NCBI RefSeq assembly: GCF_008830185.1 | Contig: NZ_WAGX01000004.1 | Span: 620,001 to 684,000, forward strand | Reading direction: 5' to 3' | DNA length: 64,000 nt | DNA from: Candidatus Galacturonatibacter soehngenii | GTDB lineage: Bacteria > Bacillota > Clostridia > Lachnospirales > Lachnospiraceae | Shown: positions 8,678 to 15,981 of the stretch, piece after piece | How positions within the stretch are numbered: position 1 is the stretch's first letter | Layout: every line of letters starts with the position of its first letter | Translations under genes and position numbers: made by a program | Notes under the pieces: generated by a model | What the model saw: only the letters and a program-made list of their open reading frames with translations | Databases searched by the model: none | What the model was told of the DNA's origin: nothing

Positions 8678-8944
8678 ATGTGTCAAAGAATAGATCCTAG
8701 TCGTTTCCTTGATGAAGATGGAAAAATAACACAATTATCAAGGAAACACCGTTTAAAGATTGCTACACTTCAATATTTAGCAAGTAAATTTGAAGTGAAT
8801 CGGTATTATACCGAAAAAGAAGTCAATGCTATCTGTGATAAATGGCACACGTTTGGCGACTTCTTTCTATTACGGCGTGAGCTGATTGATTATGGTTTAT
8901 TACAGCGTGAAGCAAACGGTGCACGCTATTGGAAAGAATCATAA
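8678..8944 (+). CDS. DUF2087-domain protein
   Basis: An 88-residue protein that is essentially one DUF2087 domain: RFLDEDGKITQLSRKHRLK at the start, then an EVNAICDKWHTFGDFFLLRR segment and a C-terminal GLLQREANGARYW. This domain is a winged-helix-like module often attached to ArsR or GIY-YIG proteins in Firmicutes. It starts two bases after the GIY-YIG gene, so both probably act together. Function is unknown. Confidence 0.75.
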   Translation: MCQRIDPSRFLDEDGKITQLSRKHRLKIATLQYLASKFEVNRYYTEKEVNAICDKWHTFGDFFLLRRELIDYGLLQREANGARYWKES

Positions 8945-8996
8945 AAAGTATAGCTCAATGTAGTATTCCTATTAAAATAAAAGGGAGGAAAAATAA

Positions 8997-9581
8997 ATGC
9001 AACAAAATAACCTTGGACAAATCATTCGTTCTTTTCGTCTAGAACAAAACCTGACACAAAAGCAACTCGCTGACATAATGAACCTAAGCGACAAAACGAT
9101 TTCAAAGTGGGAACGTGGCTTAGGTTTTCCTGATATCTCTTTACTTGTGAAGCTTTCAGATATACTAGGAATTGACACACAGAATCTATTAGCAGGCAAT
9201 CTATTACCAAATGATTTTGTAAGTGGTAATATGAAACAAACCAAATATTTTATTTGTCCCACTTGTCATAATATTACACTTTGTACCGGAGCCGCAGAGG
9301 TCTCTTGCTGTGGCAAAAAGTTAAGTCCTAAGCAGTTGAAAAAAGCAAAGGAAGATGAAACACTCTCAGTCCATGTGATTGAAAATGATTGGTTTATTAC
9401 AAGTGAACATCCAATGACAAAGACGCATTATATCTCCTTTGTGGCACTTGTAACTGGTGAACGCATTCAGATAATTAAGCAATATCCAGAATGGAATTTA
9501 AGCGTACGTGTACCAAAAGGTGGACATGAAATGCTTCTTTGGTTTTGTACCCAGCACGGCTTGTTTTATCAATTGTTGTAG
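8997..9581 (+). CDS. XRE-type HTH regulator fused to a desulfoferrodoxin (superoxide reductase) module
   Basis: 194 residues in three parts. Residues 6-62 are an XRE helix-turn-helix (LTQKQLADIMNLSDKTISKW). Residues 82-110 look like a desulforedoxin centre: C87, C90, C104 and C105 with the CPTC and CCG signatures. Residues 120-194 look like the catalytic superoxide reductase domain. EHPMTKTHYI gives H138 and H144 at the family's six-residue spacing, CTQHGLF gives C184 and H187 at its three-residue spacing, and H126 is the likely fifth ligand. All iron ligands of a 2Fe superoxide reductase thus appear conserved. It may be a redox-sensing repressor, a DNA-tethered detoxifier, or both. The last 15 codons lie in a segment that is repeated at 11604. 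RBS GGGAGG. Confidence 0.8.
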   Translation: MQQNNLGQIIRSFRLEQNLTQKQLADIMNLSDKTISKWERGLGFPDISLLVKLSDILGIDTQNLLAGNLLPNDFVSGNMKQTKYFICPTCHNITLCTGAAEVSCCGKKLSPKQLKKAKEDETLSVHVIENDWFITSEHPMTKTHYISFVALVTGERIQIIKQYPEWNLSVRVPKGGHEMLLWFCTQHGLFYQLL

Positions 9582-10048
9582 TCTATTAACCTATCGGTAT
9601 ATGAAATATTACCTTTGCTCCATGTGAATCTGCATCGTTTTCTAAAATCAGATAACCACCATGTTGTTTTGCAACCGAATCGGCAATATAAAGTCCCATC
9701 CCATAGTGTGACTTTACATTTCGACTCCTATCTCCCATATAGAATTGTTCGGTTGCATGCTTTAAGGCTTCTTGTGTAAATCCCTCTCCGTTATCACAAA
9801 TGGAAAAAATCAGATACCCCTTCTCTTCTTCTATCTCAATCGTTATGACTCCATCTTGTAAAGTATGCTCAACCGCATTGGCCACTACATTGTTGATTGC
9901 TCTTTCTAGCAGACTATCATCCACTTGAATCCACTTTGATTGATAGCATTCGTTCCAAACCAGTTGGATATGTTTTACCATACATAGACCATTTGCTTGC
10001 CTCTTAACATTTTGTAGGAATTCAGCTATTGCTATCTTATTAAATTTA
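9536..10048. repeat. 513-bp duplicated segment, copy A
   Basis: Bases 9536-10048 match 11604-12116 at a constant offset of 2068 with no gaps. I found two differences (9552 and 9554). The segment holds the last codons of the HTH-desulfoferrodoxin gene and the 3' third of the histidine kinase gene. The near identity suggests a recent event. Confidence 0.93.
9586..10048 (-). pseudogene. 3' fragment of the histidine kinase gene (copy of 11654-13027)
   Basis: This encodes only the ATPase end of the kinase, identical in protein sequence over the last 131 residues to the intact kinase at 11654-13027 (N-box NNVVANAVEHTL, G1-box DNGEGF, G2-box GMGLYIADSV). It lacks the membrane sensor and the histidine box because the repeat ends at 10048. 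An internal ATG at 9981 could start a 131-residue ATPase-only protein, but no ribosome binding site stands out there. I treat it as a by-product of the duplication. It converges with the HTH-desulfoferrodoxin gene, leaving only four bases between the stops. Confidence 0.85.
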
Positions 10049-10073
10049 CCCTCTTTCTCAGCCTAAAAGTTTT

Positions 10074-10137
10074 GTTACTTTTGTACAAAAGTAACGCAAT
10101 ATTAGTTATGTAGGCCCCTATCGGGTCGTACATAACT
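10074..10137. repeat. Two palindromes at the left side of the inserted segment
   Basis: A perfect 22-bp palindrome (10074-10095, arms GTTACTTTTGT/ACAAAAGTAAC) is followed by an inverted repeat AGTTATGTA/TACATAACT (10104-10112 and 10129-10137) with a GC-rich loop. They start 25 bp inside the left junction of the non-duplicated DNA and are not linked to a gene stop codon. Confidence 0.7.
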
Positions 10138-10204
10138 ATATCACGCTCTCTCCGAGGGTCTGCAACACTTATGATGACTAAAATATTGTTTATAAATTTA
10201 GTTG

Positions 10205-10233
10205 TTTACATTTATAGATGTCTATGTTATAAT
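10205..10233 (+). promoter_or_regulatory. Predicted sigma-A promoter for the inserted genes
   Basis: -35 TTTACA (10205-10210) and -10 TATAAT (10228-10233) are spaced by exactly 17 bp, about 55 bp upstream of the small membrane peptide gene. Confidence 0.65.
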
Positions 10234-10287
10234 TAATTCAATTTTATGGAATTTCTATAATTTAATATTTTATTAAGGAGGGAAAGT

Positions 10288-10389
10288 ATGAAAATAAATA
10301 TTAAAAAAATTATAATTTTTTTAATATTAGTACTATTAATTTTCGTAGCATTTATTTTTATAAATAATTATGCTGTGCGGATTACATAA
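10288..10389 (+). CDS. 33-residue membrane peptide
   Basis: ATG at 10288 with a strong AAGGAGGG 6-7 bp upstream, stop at 10387-10389. The peptide starts MKINIKK and then has about 20 hydrophobic residues (IIIFLILVLLIFVAFIFI), ending NNYAVRIT. It is a single-span, positive-inside peptide. It lies between a good promoter and the secreted-protein gene 53 bp downstream, so both share a transcript. It could be an immunity or accessory peptide, a leader peptide, or a small toxin. The sequence does not decide. The base composition is more AT-rich than in the flanking kinase genes. Confidence 0.6.
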   Translation: MKINIKKIIIFLILVLLIFVAFIFINNYAVRIT

Positions 10390-10442
10390 TTTCTTTTAAT
10401 AAAAAAGACAAAAAAATTATAAATAACAAGGGGGATATTAAA

Positions 10443-11219
10443 TTGAAAAAACTTATAGCATTTTTTTTAACAGTAGTAATGATAGGCTTACCAGTTATAC
10501 CAAGTATGGCTACAACTACTACTGCAACTTTATCAAGAGATAAAAAAAATAGTATTGAAAAAATTATTGCTAATACACCATATGAACAAAGAGAAGATAG
10601 CCTTAAAGAGTTATTAAATTCAACTAATAAAACAGCAAACATTACTCCTTCACTTAAAAGTAATACAAATAATGTTAATGAAAAAGATATTACTTATGTT
10701 GAAGCTCAGATAGATGAAACTGTTAATATTGATGAAGATACTTCTATTGTGTTTTTTACATCAGGTGATTTTCTTGTATATGATACTGTAGATACTGTAG
10801 ATATGCCTGTCATGTTAAATACGTGTGCTACAAATTATATATATGCAAATAACAAAGCTTCGTCATATACTTCAACTAAAAAGTCAGTAGCTTCAGCATA
10901 TAACGCATTAGGTTATATTATATTGGAAGTATGGGCAGAAGGATATTTTTCTTATAATGGTTCTTCTACACCAACTCCATATATGGTAGATTATGATTAT
11001 GAGAAATATGGAGTTTTAAATGCGTGGAATGTAGAGAATTGGAAAGGTGGCACTAGCACAAATGCTTCCAATAAAACGGCACAATTTAAAGCTTCTGGTA
11101 CATTTGGATGGGGGCTTTCATGGAAAGACAACCATTGGAACATGCAAACTTATACCATAACAGTTGGATATAAATGTACTAAAGCAGGAAAAACTCAAAG
11201 TATCAAAAGTGGAATCTAA
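10443..11219 (+). CDS. Secreted protein of unknown family
   Basis: A 258-residue protein starting at a TTG with AAGGGGG 8 bp upstream. A Sec signal peptide (KK, then a hydrophobic stretch) probably ends at SMA, residue 24. Residues 25-125 are hydrophilic with many Asn, Thr and Ser. The C-terminal half (about 130-258) is rich in aromatic residues and glycine (AYNALGYIILEVWAEGYF, WKGGTS, FGWGLSWKDNHW) and looks like a compact beta-rich extracellular domain with only two cysteines (about 127 and 246). I do not recognise the family. It sits next to a LanFEG/Cpr-type immunity locus and inside a recently duplicated or inserted segment, so a bacteriocin-like or cell-surface role is possible but unproven. 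Confidence 0.75.
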   Translation: MKKLIAFFLTVVMIGLPVIPSMATTTTATLSRDKKNSIEKIIANTPYEQREDSLKELLNSTNKTANITPSLKSNTNNVNEKDITYVEAQIDETVNIDEDTSIVFFTSGDFLVYDTVDTVDMPVMLNTCATNYIYANNKASSYTSTKKSVASAYNALGYIILEVWAEGYFSYNGSSTPTPYMVDYDYEKYGVLNAWNVENWKGGTSTNASNKTAQFKASGTFGWGLSWKDNHWNMQTYTITVGYKCTKAGKTQSIKSGI

Positions 11220-11276
11220 TATTTTCTGAACTAACAATAAGATATTTTAATTTAAAACTTAAATTATAGAAATGTT

Positions 11277-11306
11277 AAAACCACTTGTTTATACGAGTGG
11301 TTTTTA
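11277..11306 (+). terminator. Intrinsic terminator after the secreted protein
   Basis: AAAACCACT (11277-11285) pairs with AGTGGTTTT (11296-11304), loop 10 nt, followed by T-rich sequence; 58 bp after the stop codon. Confidence 0.8.
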
Positions 11307-11323
11307 AATTGTATCCTCCGTAA

Positions 11324-11366
11324 GTGGGGGCTTTGCCCCTCAACCCCACAAGGGACTAGTCCCTTG
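11324..11366. repeat. GC-rich palindromes at the right side of the inserted segment
   Basis: GTGGGG/CCCCAC (11324-11329 and 11344-11349), containing a GGGGC-TTT-GCCCC hairpin (11327-11339), is followed by a perfect 18-bp palindrome CAAGGGACTAGTCCCTTG (11349-11366). The GC content is far above the surroundings. Such sequences are common near ends of mobile DNA, but no transposase is present here. Confidence 0.7.
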
Positions 11367-11400
11367 ACCAAATATTGCTACCGCAAGGGTGAGCCAAAGG

Positions 11401-11606
11401 ACATGTTCATACTTCGTTGTTTTCGTGTTGGGTGGAAGGCATTCATGTCCTTCAATCTCTCCATAATGCTAAGTAAATGAATGCGACAATTGTTTTTATT
11501 TTTATCTAATGTTAGTTGATCAGTTGCTTTTATTTTTTCATCCTTTTTCTCTTCTACTTCTTCTTTTACTTTTTCATTTTCATTATTTGCCATAAAAAAA
11601 TCCTCT
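11401..11606 (-). pseudogene. 5' fragment of the ClpP-like gene (copy of about 17701-17909)
   Basis: The first 42 codons match those of the intact ClpP/TepA-like gene at 17087-17899 except for one residue. A one-base deletion then shifts the frame, and similarity at DNA level continues to about 11401. Over about 205 bp I count roughly six substitutions and two single-base gaps, so this copy is older or faster-changing than the 513-bp repeat. It includes the ribosome binding site region and joins directly to the right copy of the 513-bp repeat at about 11603. Confidence 0.88.
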
Positions 11607-12116
11607 TTGGTTTTGTACCAAACACGGCTTGTTTTATCAATTGTTGTAGTCTATTAACCTATCGGTATATGAAATATTACCTTTGCTCCATGTGAATCTG
11701 CATCGTTTTCTAAAATCAGATAACCACCATGTTGTTTTGCAACCGAATCGGCAATATAAAGTCCCATCCCATAGTGTGACTTTACATTTCGACTCCTATC
11801 TCCCATATAGAATTGTTCGGTTGCATGCTTTAAGGCTTCTTGTGTAAATCCCTCTCCGTTATCACAAATGGAAAAAATCAGATACCCCTTCTCTTCTTCT
11901 ATCTCAATCGTTATGACTCCATCTTGTAAAGTATGCTCAACCGCATTGGCCACTACATTGTTGATTGCTCTTTCTAGCAGACTATCATCCACTTGAATCC
12001 ACTTTGATTGATAGCATTCGTTCCAAACCAGTTGGATATGTTTTACCATACATAGACCATTTGCTTGCCTCTTAACATTTTGTAGGAATTCAGCTATTGC
12101 TATCTTATTAAATTTA
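11604..12116. repeat. 513-bp duplicated segment, copy B
   Basis: Partner of 9536-10048. Here the kinase part is continuous with the full kinase gene, while the first 45 bases are an orphan 3' tail of the HTH-desulfoferrodoxin gene (CTKHGLFYQLL in place of CTQHGLFYQLL). This shows that the ancestral order was HTH gene directly convergent with the kinase gene. Confidence 0.93.
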
Positions 12117-13027
12117 GCTTGCATACCATCATTTGATTTGGTGACCTCCATTAATAACTGTACATAATCTTGTATTTTACGTGTATTCGTTTTTATATAA
12201 TCAAGGCACTCTAACTGCTCTGTGGATGGATTGGTATCATACAATAAGTCTGTATTACCTAAAATTAACGTCAATGGTGTTTTTAGATCGTGTGCCAGTG
12301 CAGACATTTGCTCTTTTTTTAACTGCTCCATCTTCCACTGACTTTCAAGCGAATGCTTTAGTTCATTTCGCATATTATCCATAGAAGCTAGAACCTGATT
12401 TAATTCCTTAATATTACCTAGTTGAATGGCAAAATCCAATTCTTGATTTTGAATCTTTTGTGTTGCAAGAATCAGTGGATTCAATTTTTTATTAAGAACA
12501 TGTCCAAAACGAATTGCAACACAAATTAGACTTAATAGAATCAAAAGTATTGTGATTATGAAGATAGCTGTTTGGGGAGGTAGCACGTATTGCCGTAAAA
12601 ATGCGGATTTATATTGTGGAACAATCTGATATCGCAGAACACAATATTCATTCTTTCTTTTAATCACCTTGTAGTAATTGCCGTAAATGTCAGATTTACT
12701 TCCCTCTACCGCTTTCCAAGCATGCTCTATTCCTCGCTCCTTTATAATACTTCCATCTATTCTATTTCCGTCTTGATCAAACACCACATATTGACATAAT
12801 TCTGGAATCAAGTCTTTGGTTACCACCTCTGAGTTTAAAATTGTTTCATAGGCTAAATTTGCCTGTTCCTGCGCATAATCTGCCCGATAAATTGTATTGC
12901 TAGAAAACAAAAGGCCTAACGTGATAAAAACAAGAAGAGCAATCAAAATGACACTTAAAAACACATACCCAAAATATTTAAGATAAAACAAACTAAGAGA
13001 GATCTCTCTTTTCTTTATCCTTCCCAT
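11654..13027 (-). CDS. Sensor histidine kinase of the peptide-resistance locus (CprK/VanS-like)
   Basis: A 457-residue membrane kinase. There are two membrane segments (about 12-38 and 150-175) around a roughly 110-residue extracellular loop, then a HAMP-like linker, the H-box SALAHDLKTPLTLILGN with its histidine at about 245, and the N, G1 and G2 ATP-binding boxes. It partners with the response regulator, overlapping its 3' end by 13 bp. It lies directly downstream of a LanFEG/Cpr-type ABC transporter, so it probably senses antimicrobial peptides or lipid II-binding lantibiotics. The last third is duplicated at 9586-10048. Confidence 0.88.
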   Translation of the reverse strand: MGRIKKREISLSLFYLKYFGYVFLSVILIALLVFITLGLLFSSNTIYRADYAQEQANLAYETILNSEVVTKDLIPELCQYVVFDQDGNRIDGSIIKERGIEHAWKAVEGSKSDIYGNYYKVIKRKNEYCVLRYQIVPQYKSAFLRQYVLPPQTAIFIITILLILLSLICVAIRFGHVLNKKLNPLILATQKIQNQELDFAIQLGNIKELNQVLASMDNMRNELKHSLESQWKMEQLKKEQMSALAHDLKTPLTLILGNTDLLYDTNPSTEQLECLDYIKTNTRKIQDYVQLLMEVTKSNDGMQAKFNKIAIAEFLQNVKRQANGLCMVKHIQLVWNECYQSKWIQVDDSLLERAINNVVANAVEHTLQDGVITIEIEEEKGYLIFSICDNGEGFTQEALKHATEQFYMGDRSRNVKSHYGMGLYIADSVAKQHGGYLILENDADSHGAKVIFHIPIG

Positions 13028-13677
13028 TTATAGCCAATCCCCCAAACTGTTTTAATTGGAAAATAATTCAATTCCTCTAATTTAGAGCGTATATTTTTAA
13101 TATGTGTTGCTATGGTATTATCGTTACTTTCTCCATCGTACCCAAATGTTTTCTCATATACTTGCTCCCTTGTAAATACTTGGCCAGCATTCTGCGCTAA
13201 AAATTCACAGATTTGATACTCACCCTTTGTTAAAGGCACTACCCTTTCATCAACCATTAGCTGTTTTCCTGACAGGTTAAAATAAGATCTTTCAAAAGTT
13301 AGCTTTAAGCATCGCTCTCTTTGTTCTCTCCTTAGATGTGCCAATACCCTCGCCCTTAGTTCTAAGTCCCCAAATGGTTTACTTATATAATCATCGGCCC
13401 CTGCCCCAAGTCCAATTACCAGGCTATTTTCCTCTGTCTTTGCTGTAAGAAACAAAATGGGACAATCAACACGACGTCGAATCTCTTTGCATAATATAAA
13501 TCCATCTATTTTAGGCATCATTACATCTAATAAAATCAAATCAAAAGACTCTAATTTTAACGCGCTAACTGTGGTTTCATCCGATACTAGCGTTACATGA
13601 TGACCGTCTTTATTTAAGATTTTTTTTATTAGAATCAATATTCCTTCTTCATCATCAACTGCCAAAATTTTTGCCAT
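13015..13677 (-). CDS. OmpR-family response regulator of the peptide-resistance locus (CprR-like)
   Basis: 220 residues: a receiver domain with acidic pocket VDDEEG and phosphoacceptor aspartate in LILLDVMMP (D52), the switch lysine in SKPFG, and a C-terminal OmpR winged helix (FTREQVYEKTFGYDGESNDNTIATHIKNIRSKL). It would be phosphorylated by the kinase encoded just downstream and activate the ABC genes upstream. An 8-bp hairpin lies in the 86-bp gap after the last permease gene. Confidence 0.9.
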   Translation of the reverse strand: MAKILAVDDEEGILILIKKILNKDGHHVTLVSDETTVSALKLESFDLILLDVMMPKIDGFILCKEIRRRVDCPILFLTAKTEENSLVIGLGAGADDYISKPFGDLELRARVLAHLRREQRERCLKLTFERSYFNLSGKQLMVDERVVPLTKGEYQICEFLAQNAGQVFTREQVYEKTFGYDGESNDNTIATHIKNIRSKLEELNYFPIKTVWGIGYKWEG

Positions 13678-13704
13678 AGTTCTTCCTTCCTTTGCTATGT
13701 AACT

Positions 13705-13729
13705 AGCGTTAGAGCTTTGCCCTAACGCT
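13705..13729 (-). terminator. Hairpin between the permease and regulator genes
   Basis: AGCGTTAG (13705-13712) pairs with CTAACGCT (13722-13729). It sits in the leader of the response regulator gene and could lower read-through from the ABC genes. It lacks a clear U tract on the minus strand. Confidence 0.4.
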
Positions 13730-13763
13730 GACTTACCATAATAATATTATAATTATATATAGA

Positions 13764-14516
13764 TTAATCACTGCTGCTTTGTCCTTCCCAGTGATAGGCC
13801 CATATTCCGTACAAGAGCAAAGATCCTATTGTGATAATAACGCAAAGAAGAATTGCCACCTTGCAATCAGGCTTCAATTCGCCTTTTTGATGTTCCATCA
13901 TAAGTGCGTAGGTGACAAATCTTGCTGACCAAGAACAAGGTACATAGCTCCAGATAATGTCACCCAATCCAGTAAGAAATAACGCAGAGACTAAACTTTC
14001 TGTGATTGCAACTCCGATTGAGATTCCTTTGTTAAAACGAAAGGCTAGGAACAAATGAAGCGTATACAAACATATACTACTTCCTAGCAAAATAAAAGCT
14101 GCCTTTGCATAAAAGATAGGCTCAATAATATCTTGCTTTTGCAATACAAAGGGTAAACCAATTCCAAATAAAAGACATGCAACGAGACATGAAAAAGTCC
14201 CCCAACCAATTAAAAGGATTAGTTTACTAAAAAATACAGGTAATCTTTTGGAAGCAGATAGCATTTCATAAAAATTGCCAGCGCTTTGCTCTTGTTCTGC
14301 CAAAATAACACTAAACAATCCAATTAAAAACGGAAATCCTATTCCAATTACTTGAAGATAAGCTCCAATTTTATCATATGTATTCCAAGGGGAATAAGCA
14401 TAATAAATCAAAAATAAAATCGAAAGACAAATAGGAATTAATATATGCGCCAACCGAATTGGTAATCTCTTTATTTTGATGGAGTCAGACCGTAAACAGC
14501 GAATCAACTCGATCAT
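13764..14516 (-). CDS. Lantibiotic-immunity type ABC permease (MutG/CprC-like)
   Basis: A 250-residue permease with six hydrophobic segments. The longer frame begins at 14543, but the ATG at 14516 overlaps the preceding stop (ATGA) and has GGAGGTAAAGG in front, so that start is chosen. The QEQSAGNFYEMLSASKRLPVF segment in the first cytoplasmic loop is typical of LanE/LanG-type subunits. With the ATPase and the second permease it should form an exporter that expels lantibiotic-like peptides from the membrane. Confidence 0.8.
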   Translation of the reverse strand: MIELIRCLRSDSIKIKRLPIRLAHILIPICLSILFLIYYAYSPWNTYDKIGAYLQVIGIGFPFLIGLFSVILAEQEQSAGNFYEMLSASKRLPVFFSKLILLIGWGTFSCLVACLLFGIGLPFVLQKQDIIEPIFYAKAAFILLGSSICLYTLHLFLAFRFNKGISIGVAITESLVSALFLTGLGDIIWSYVPCSWSARFVTYALMMEHQKGELKPDCKVAILLCVIITIGSLLLYGIWAYHWEGQSSSD

Positions 14517-15250
14517 CCCTTTACCTCCATTCTTCGAAACCAACGTGCGGTCAAATAAAGAAGTCCCAAAAACAATAGTACAGAGATCAAAACACCTGGC
14601 AAAATAACACTTAAGCTAGCAAGTACGCTATCATCTGGCATTGGTAGTCCATTTGGCAATATCTTAAGTACTGGGCACATCAATCGAATTGGGATTGAAG
14701 GTGGATACACCCACCACAAACTTGTATCTGCTAGTGTTACCGTTGCACTAATTGCCAATACCATACTTGTAAAAACACTTGCAAACATACCAAATCTAGC
14801 ACTTAAATACAACAAAAGGGGAATTTCCCATAAATATGTTATACACAGTAATAGCACTCCATATAAACCACCTTGAAACGTGATTGTAGTACCAAGAATG
14901 ATACCTCCTATGAATGTACCTGTCAAAATAATTAAATTTGCCACTACAAGTCCCAAGGCACAGTACATATTTTTACCAATCCAGCTTTTTTCTGGTAGTA
15001 ATGGAAGCACTAAAATATTGTAGTATTTCGTCTTCTTATCTTTCTTTATAATGAGGTAACAAAGTATCCCTAACATGCCAGGAAGCATCATGGTATACCA
15101 CCAATTATAGGCACCTGCAGGAAATGCTTTTTCTATTCCACCTGATAGAATAAGCGCCAAAAACATGGTAAGAATTGGTGCAAGCACCACAATTTTTCTT
15201 CCAAAAGTATGTTTAAGCTTTAAATGCTCTGTTCGTATGATAGCAAGCAT
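14513..15250 (-). CDS. Lantibiotic-immunity type ABC permease (MutE/EpiE/CprB-like)
   Basis: A 245-residue permease with about six membrane segments. The N-terminus LAIIRTEHLKLKHTFGRKIV is the amphipathic element found at the start of the LanE/MutE/EpiE group. The gene follows the ATPase stop by two bases and overlaps the next permease by four, so the three are translationally coupled. The role is self-protection or resistance against lantibiotics and other cationic peptides. No lantibiotic biosynthesis genes are visible nearby, which favours resistance over producer immunity. Confidence 0.82.
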   Translation of the reverse strand: MLAIIRTEHLKLKHTFGRKIVVLAPILTMFLALILSGGIEKAFPAGAYNWWYTMMLPGMLGILCYLIIKKDKKTKYYNILVLPLLPEKSWIGKNMYCALGLVVANLIILTGTFIGGIILGTTITFQGGLYGVLLLCITYLWEIPLLLYLSARFGMFASVFTSMVLAISATVTLADTSLWWVYPPSIPIRLMCPVLKILPNGLPMPDDSVLASLSVILPGVLISVLLFLGLLYLTARWFRRMEVKG

Positions 15251-15252
15251 CT

Positions 15253-15960
15253 TTATTCCCCCTCCCTTTTATTTTCTCGAGTCACTTGCATAAAAAGTTT
15301 CTCTAGGTTTTCATTTGGATTTATTTTCTCACTATATCCTAATACTCCACCAGCAATAATTCCAATATGATCTGCGATCTGTGAAACTTCGGATAGGATA
15401 TGACTCGATAAAATAACCGTTATGCCCTTTTGTGGAAAGGAACGAATTAATTCTCGTAACTCTTCGATTCCTACAGGATCAAGACCATTGGTCGGTTCAT
15501 CCAAAATAAGTAGTTTGGGGGAATTTAATAGGGCAATTGCTATCCCAAGGCGTTGTTTCATTCCAAGAGAAAATTGACCTGCTCTTTTTTTCCCTGTCTT
15601 TGTTAAATTTACAATTTGTAAAACCTCTTTGATTCTTTTATCCGACAGCCCAAGCAAGGTCGTTCTAACCTTTAAATTTTCATAAGCAGTCAAGTTCTCA
15701 TAAAGTGGAGGCGTTTCAATTAATGCGCCTATTTGTAATAAATCATTTCGCGTTAAAGGGTGTCCATCAAATTCTACGATGCCTGATGATGGTCTTAAAA
15801 TCCCTGTTATTATTTTTAATGTGGTAGACTTTCCTGCTCCGTTTGGTCCTAGTAAAGCATAAACCGAATTTCTCTCAATTGATAAGGACACATTATGAAT
15901 TGCTTTTTGTCCTTTAAATTCTTTGCATAGCATTGTTGTTTTTAAAATTATATCCTCCAT
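15253..15960 (-). CDS. Lantibiotic-immunity type ABC ATPase (LanF/CprA-like)
   Basis: A 235-residue ATPase with Walker A GPNGAGKST, the Q-loop region with IGALIETPPLYENLTAYENL, signature FSLGMKQRLGIA (the LGMKQR form is typical of the BcrA/LanF group), Walker B LLILDEPTNGLDP and the switch-histidine segment ILSSHILSEV. First gene of a five-gene leftward locus: ATPase, permease, permease, regulator, kinase. That order matches clostridial Cpr-type cationic-peptide resistance loci. Confidence 0.88.
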   Translation of the reverse strand: MEDIILKTTMLCKEFKGQKAIHNVSLSIERNSVYALLGPNGAGKSTTLKIITGILRPSSGIVEFDGHPLTRNDLLQIGALIETPPLYENLTAYENLKVRTTLLGLSDKRIKEVLQIVNLTKTGKKRAGQFSLGMKQRLGIAIALLNSPKLLILDEPTNGLDPVGIEELRELIRSFPQKGITVILSSHILSEVSQIADHIGIIAGGVLGYSEKINPNENLEKLFMQVTRENKREGE

Positions 15961-15981
15961 ATCAAAATCCTTTCATTGTTT

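Noticed and set aside
8331-9581. A phage- or anti-phage defence island from the GIY-YIG, DUF2087 and HTH genes
   Set aside because: No other defence or phage genes nearby; the HTH gene is explained by its desulfoferrodoxin module and the pair is common outside islands.
9586-9981. A separate 131-residue stand-alone histidine-kinase ATPase gene
   Set aside because: Identical to the end of the intact kinase within the 513-bp repeat, cut at the repeat edge, with no evident SD at the internal ATG; counted as a fragment.
10074-10137. CRISPR-like or origin repeat
   Set aside because: Palindromes are single, not regularly spaced repeats; no spacers or DnaA boxes seen.
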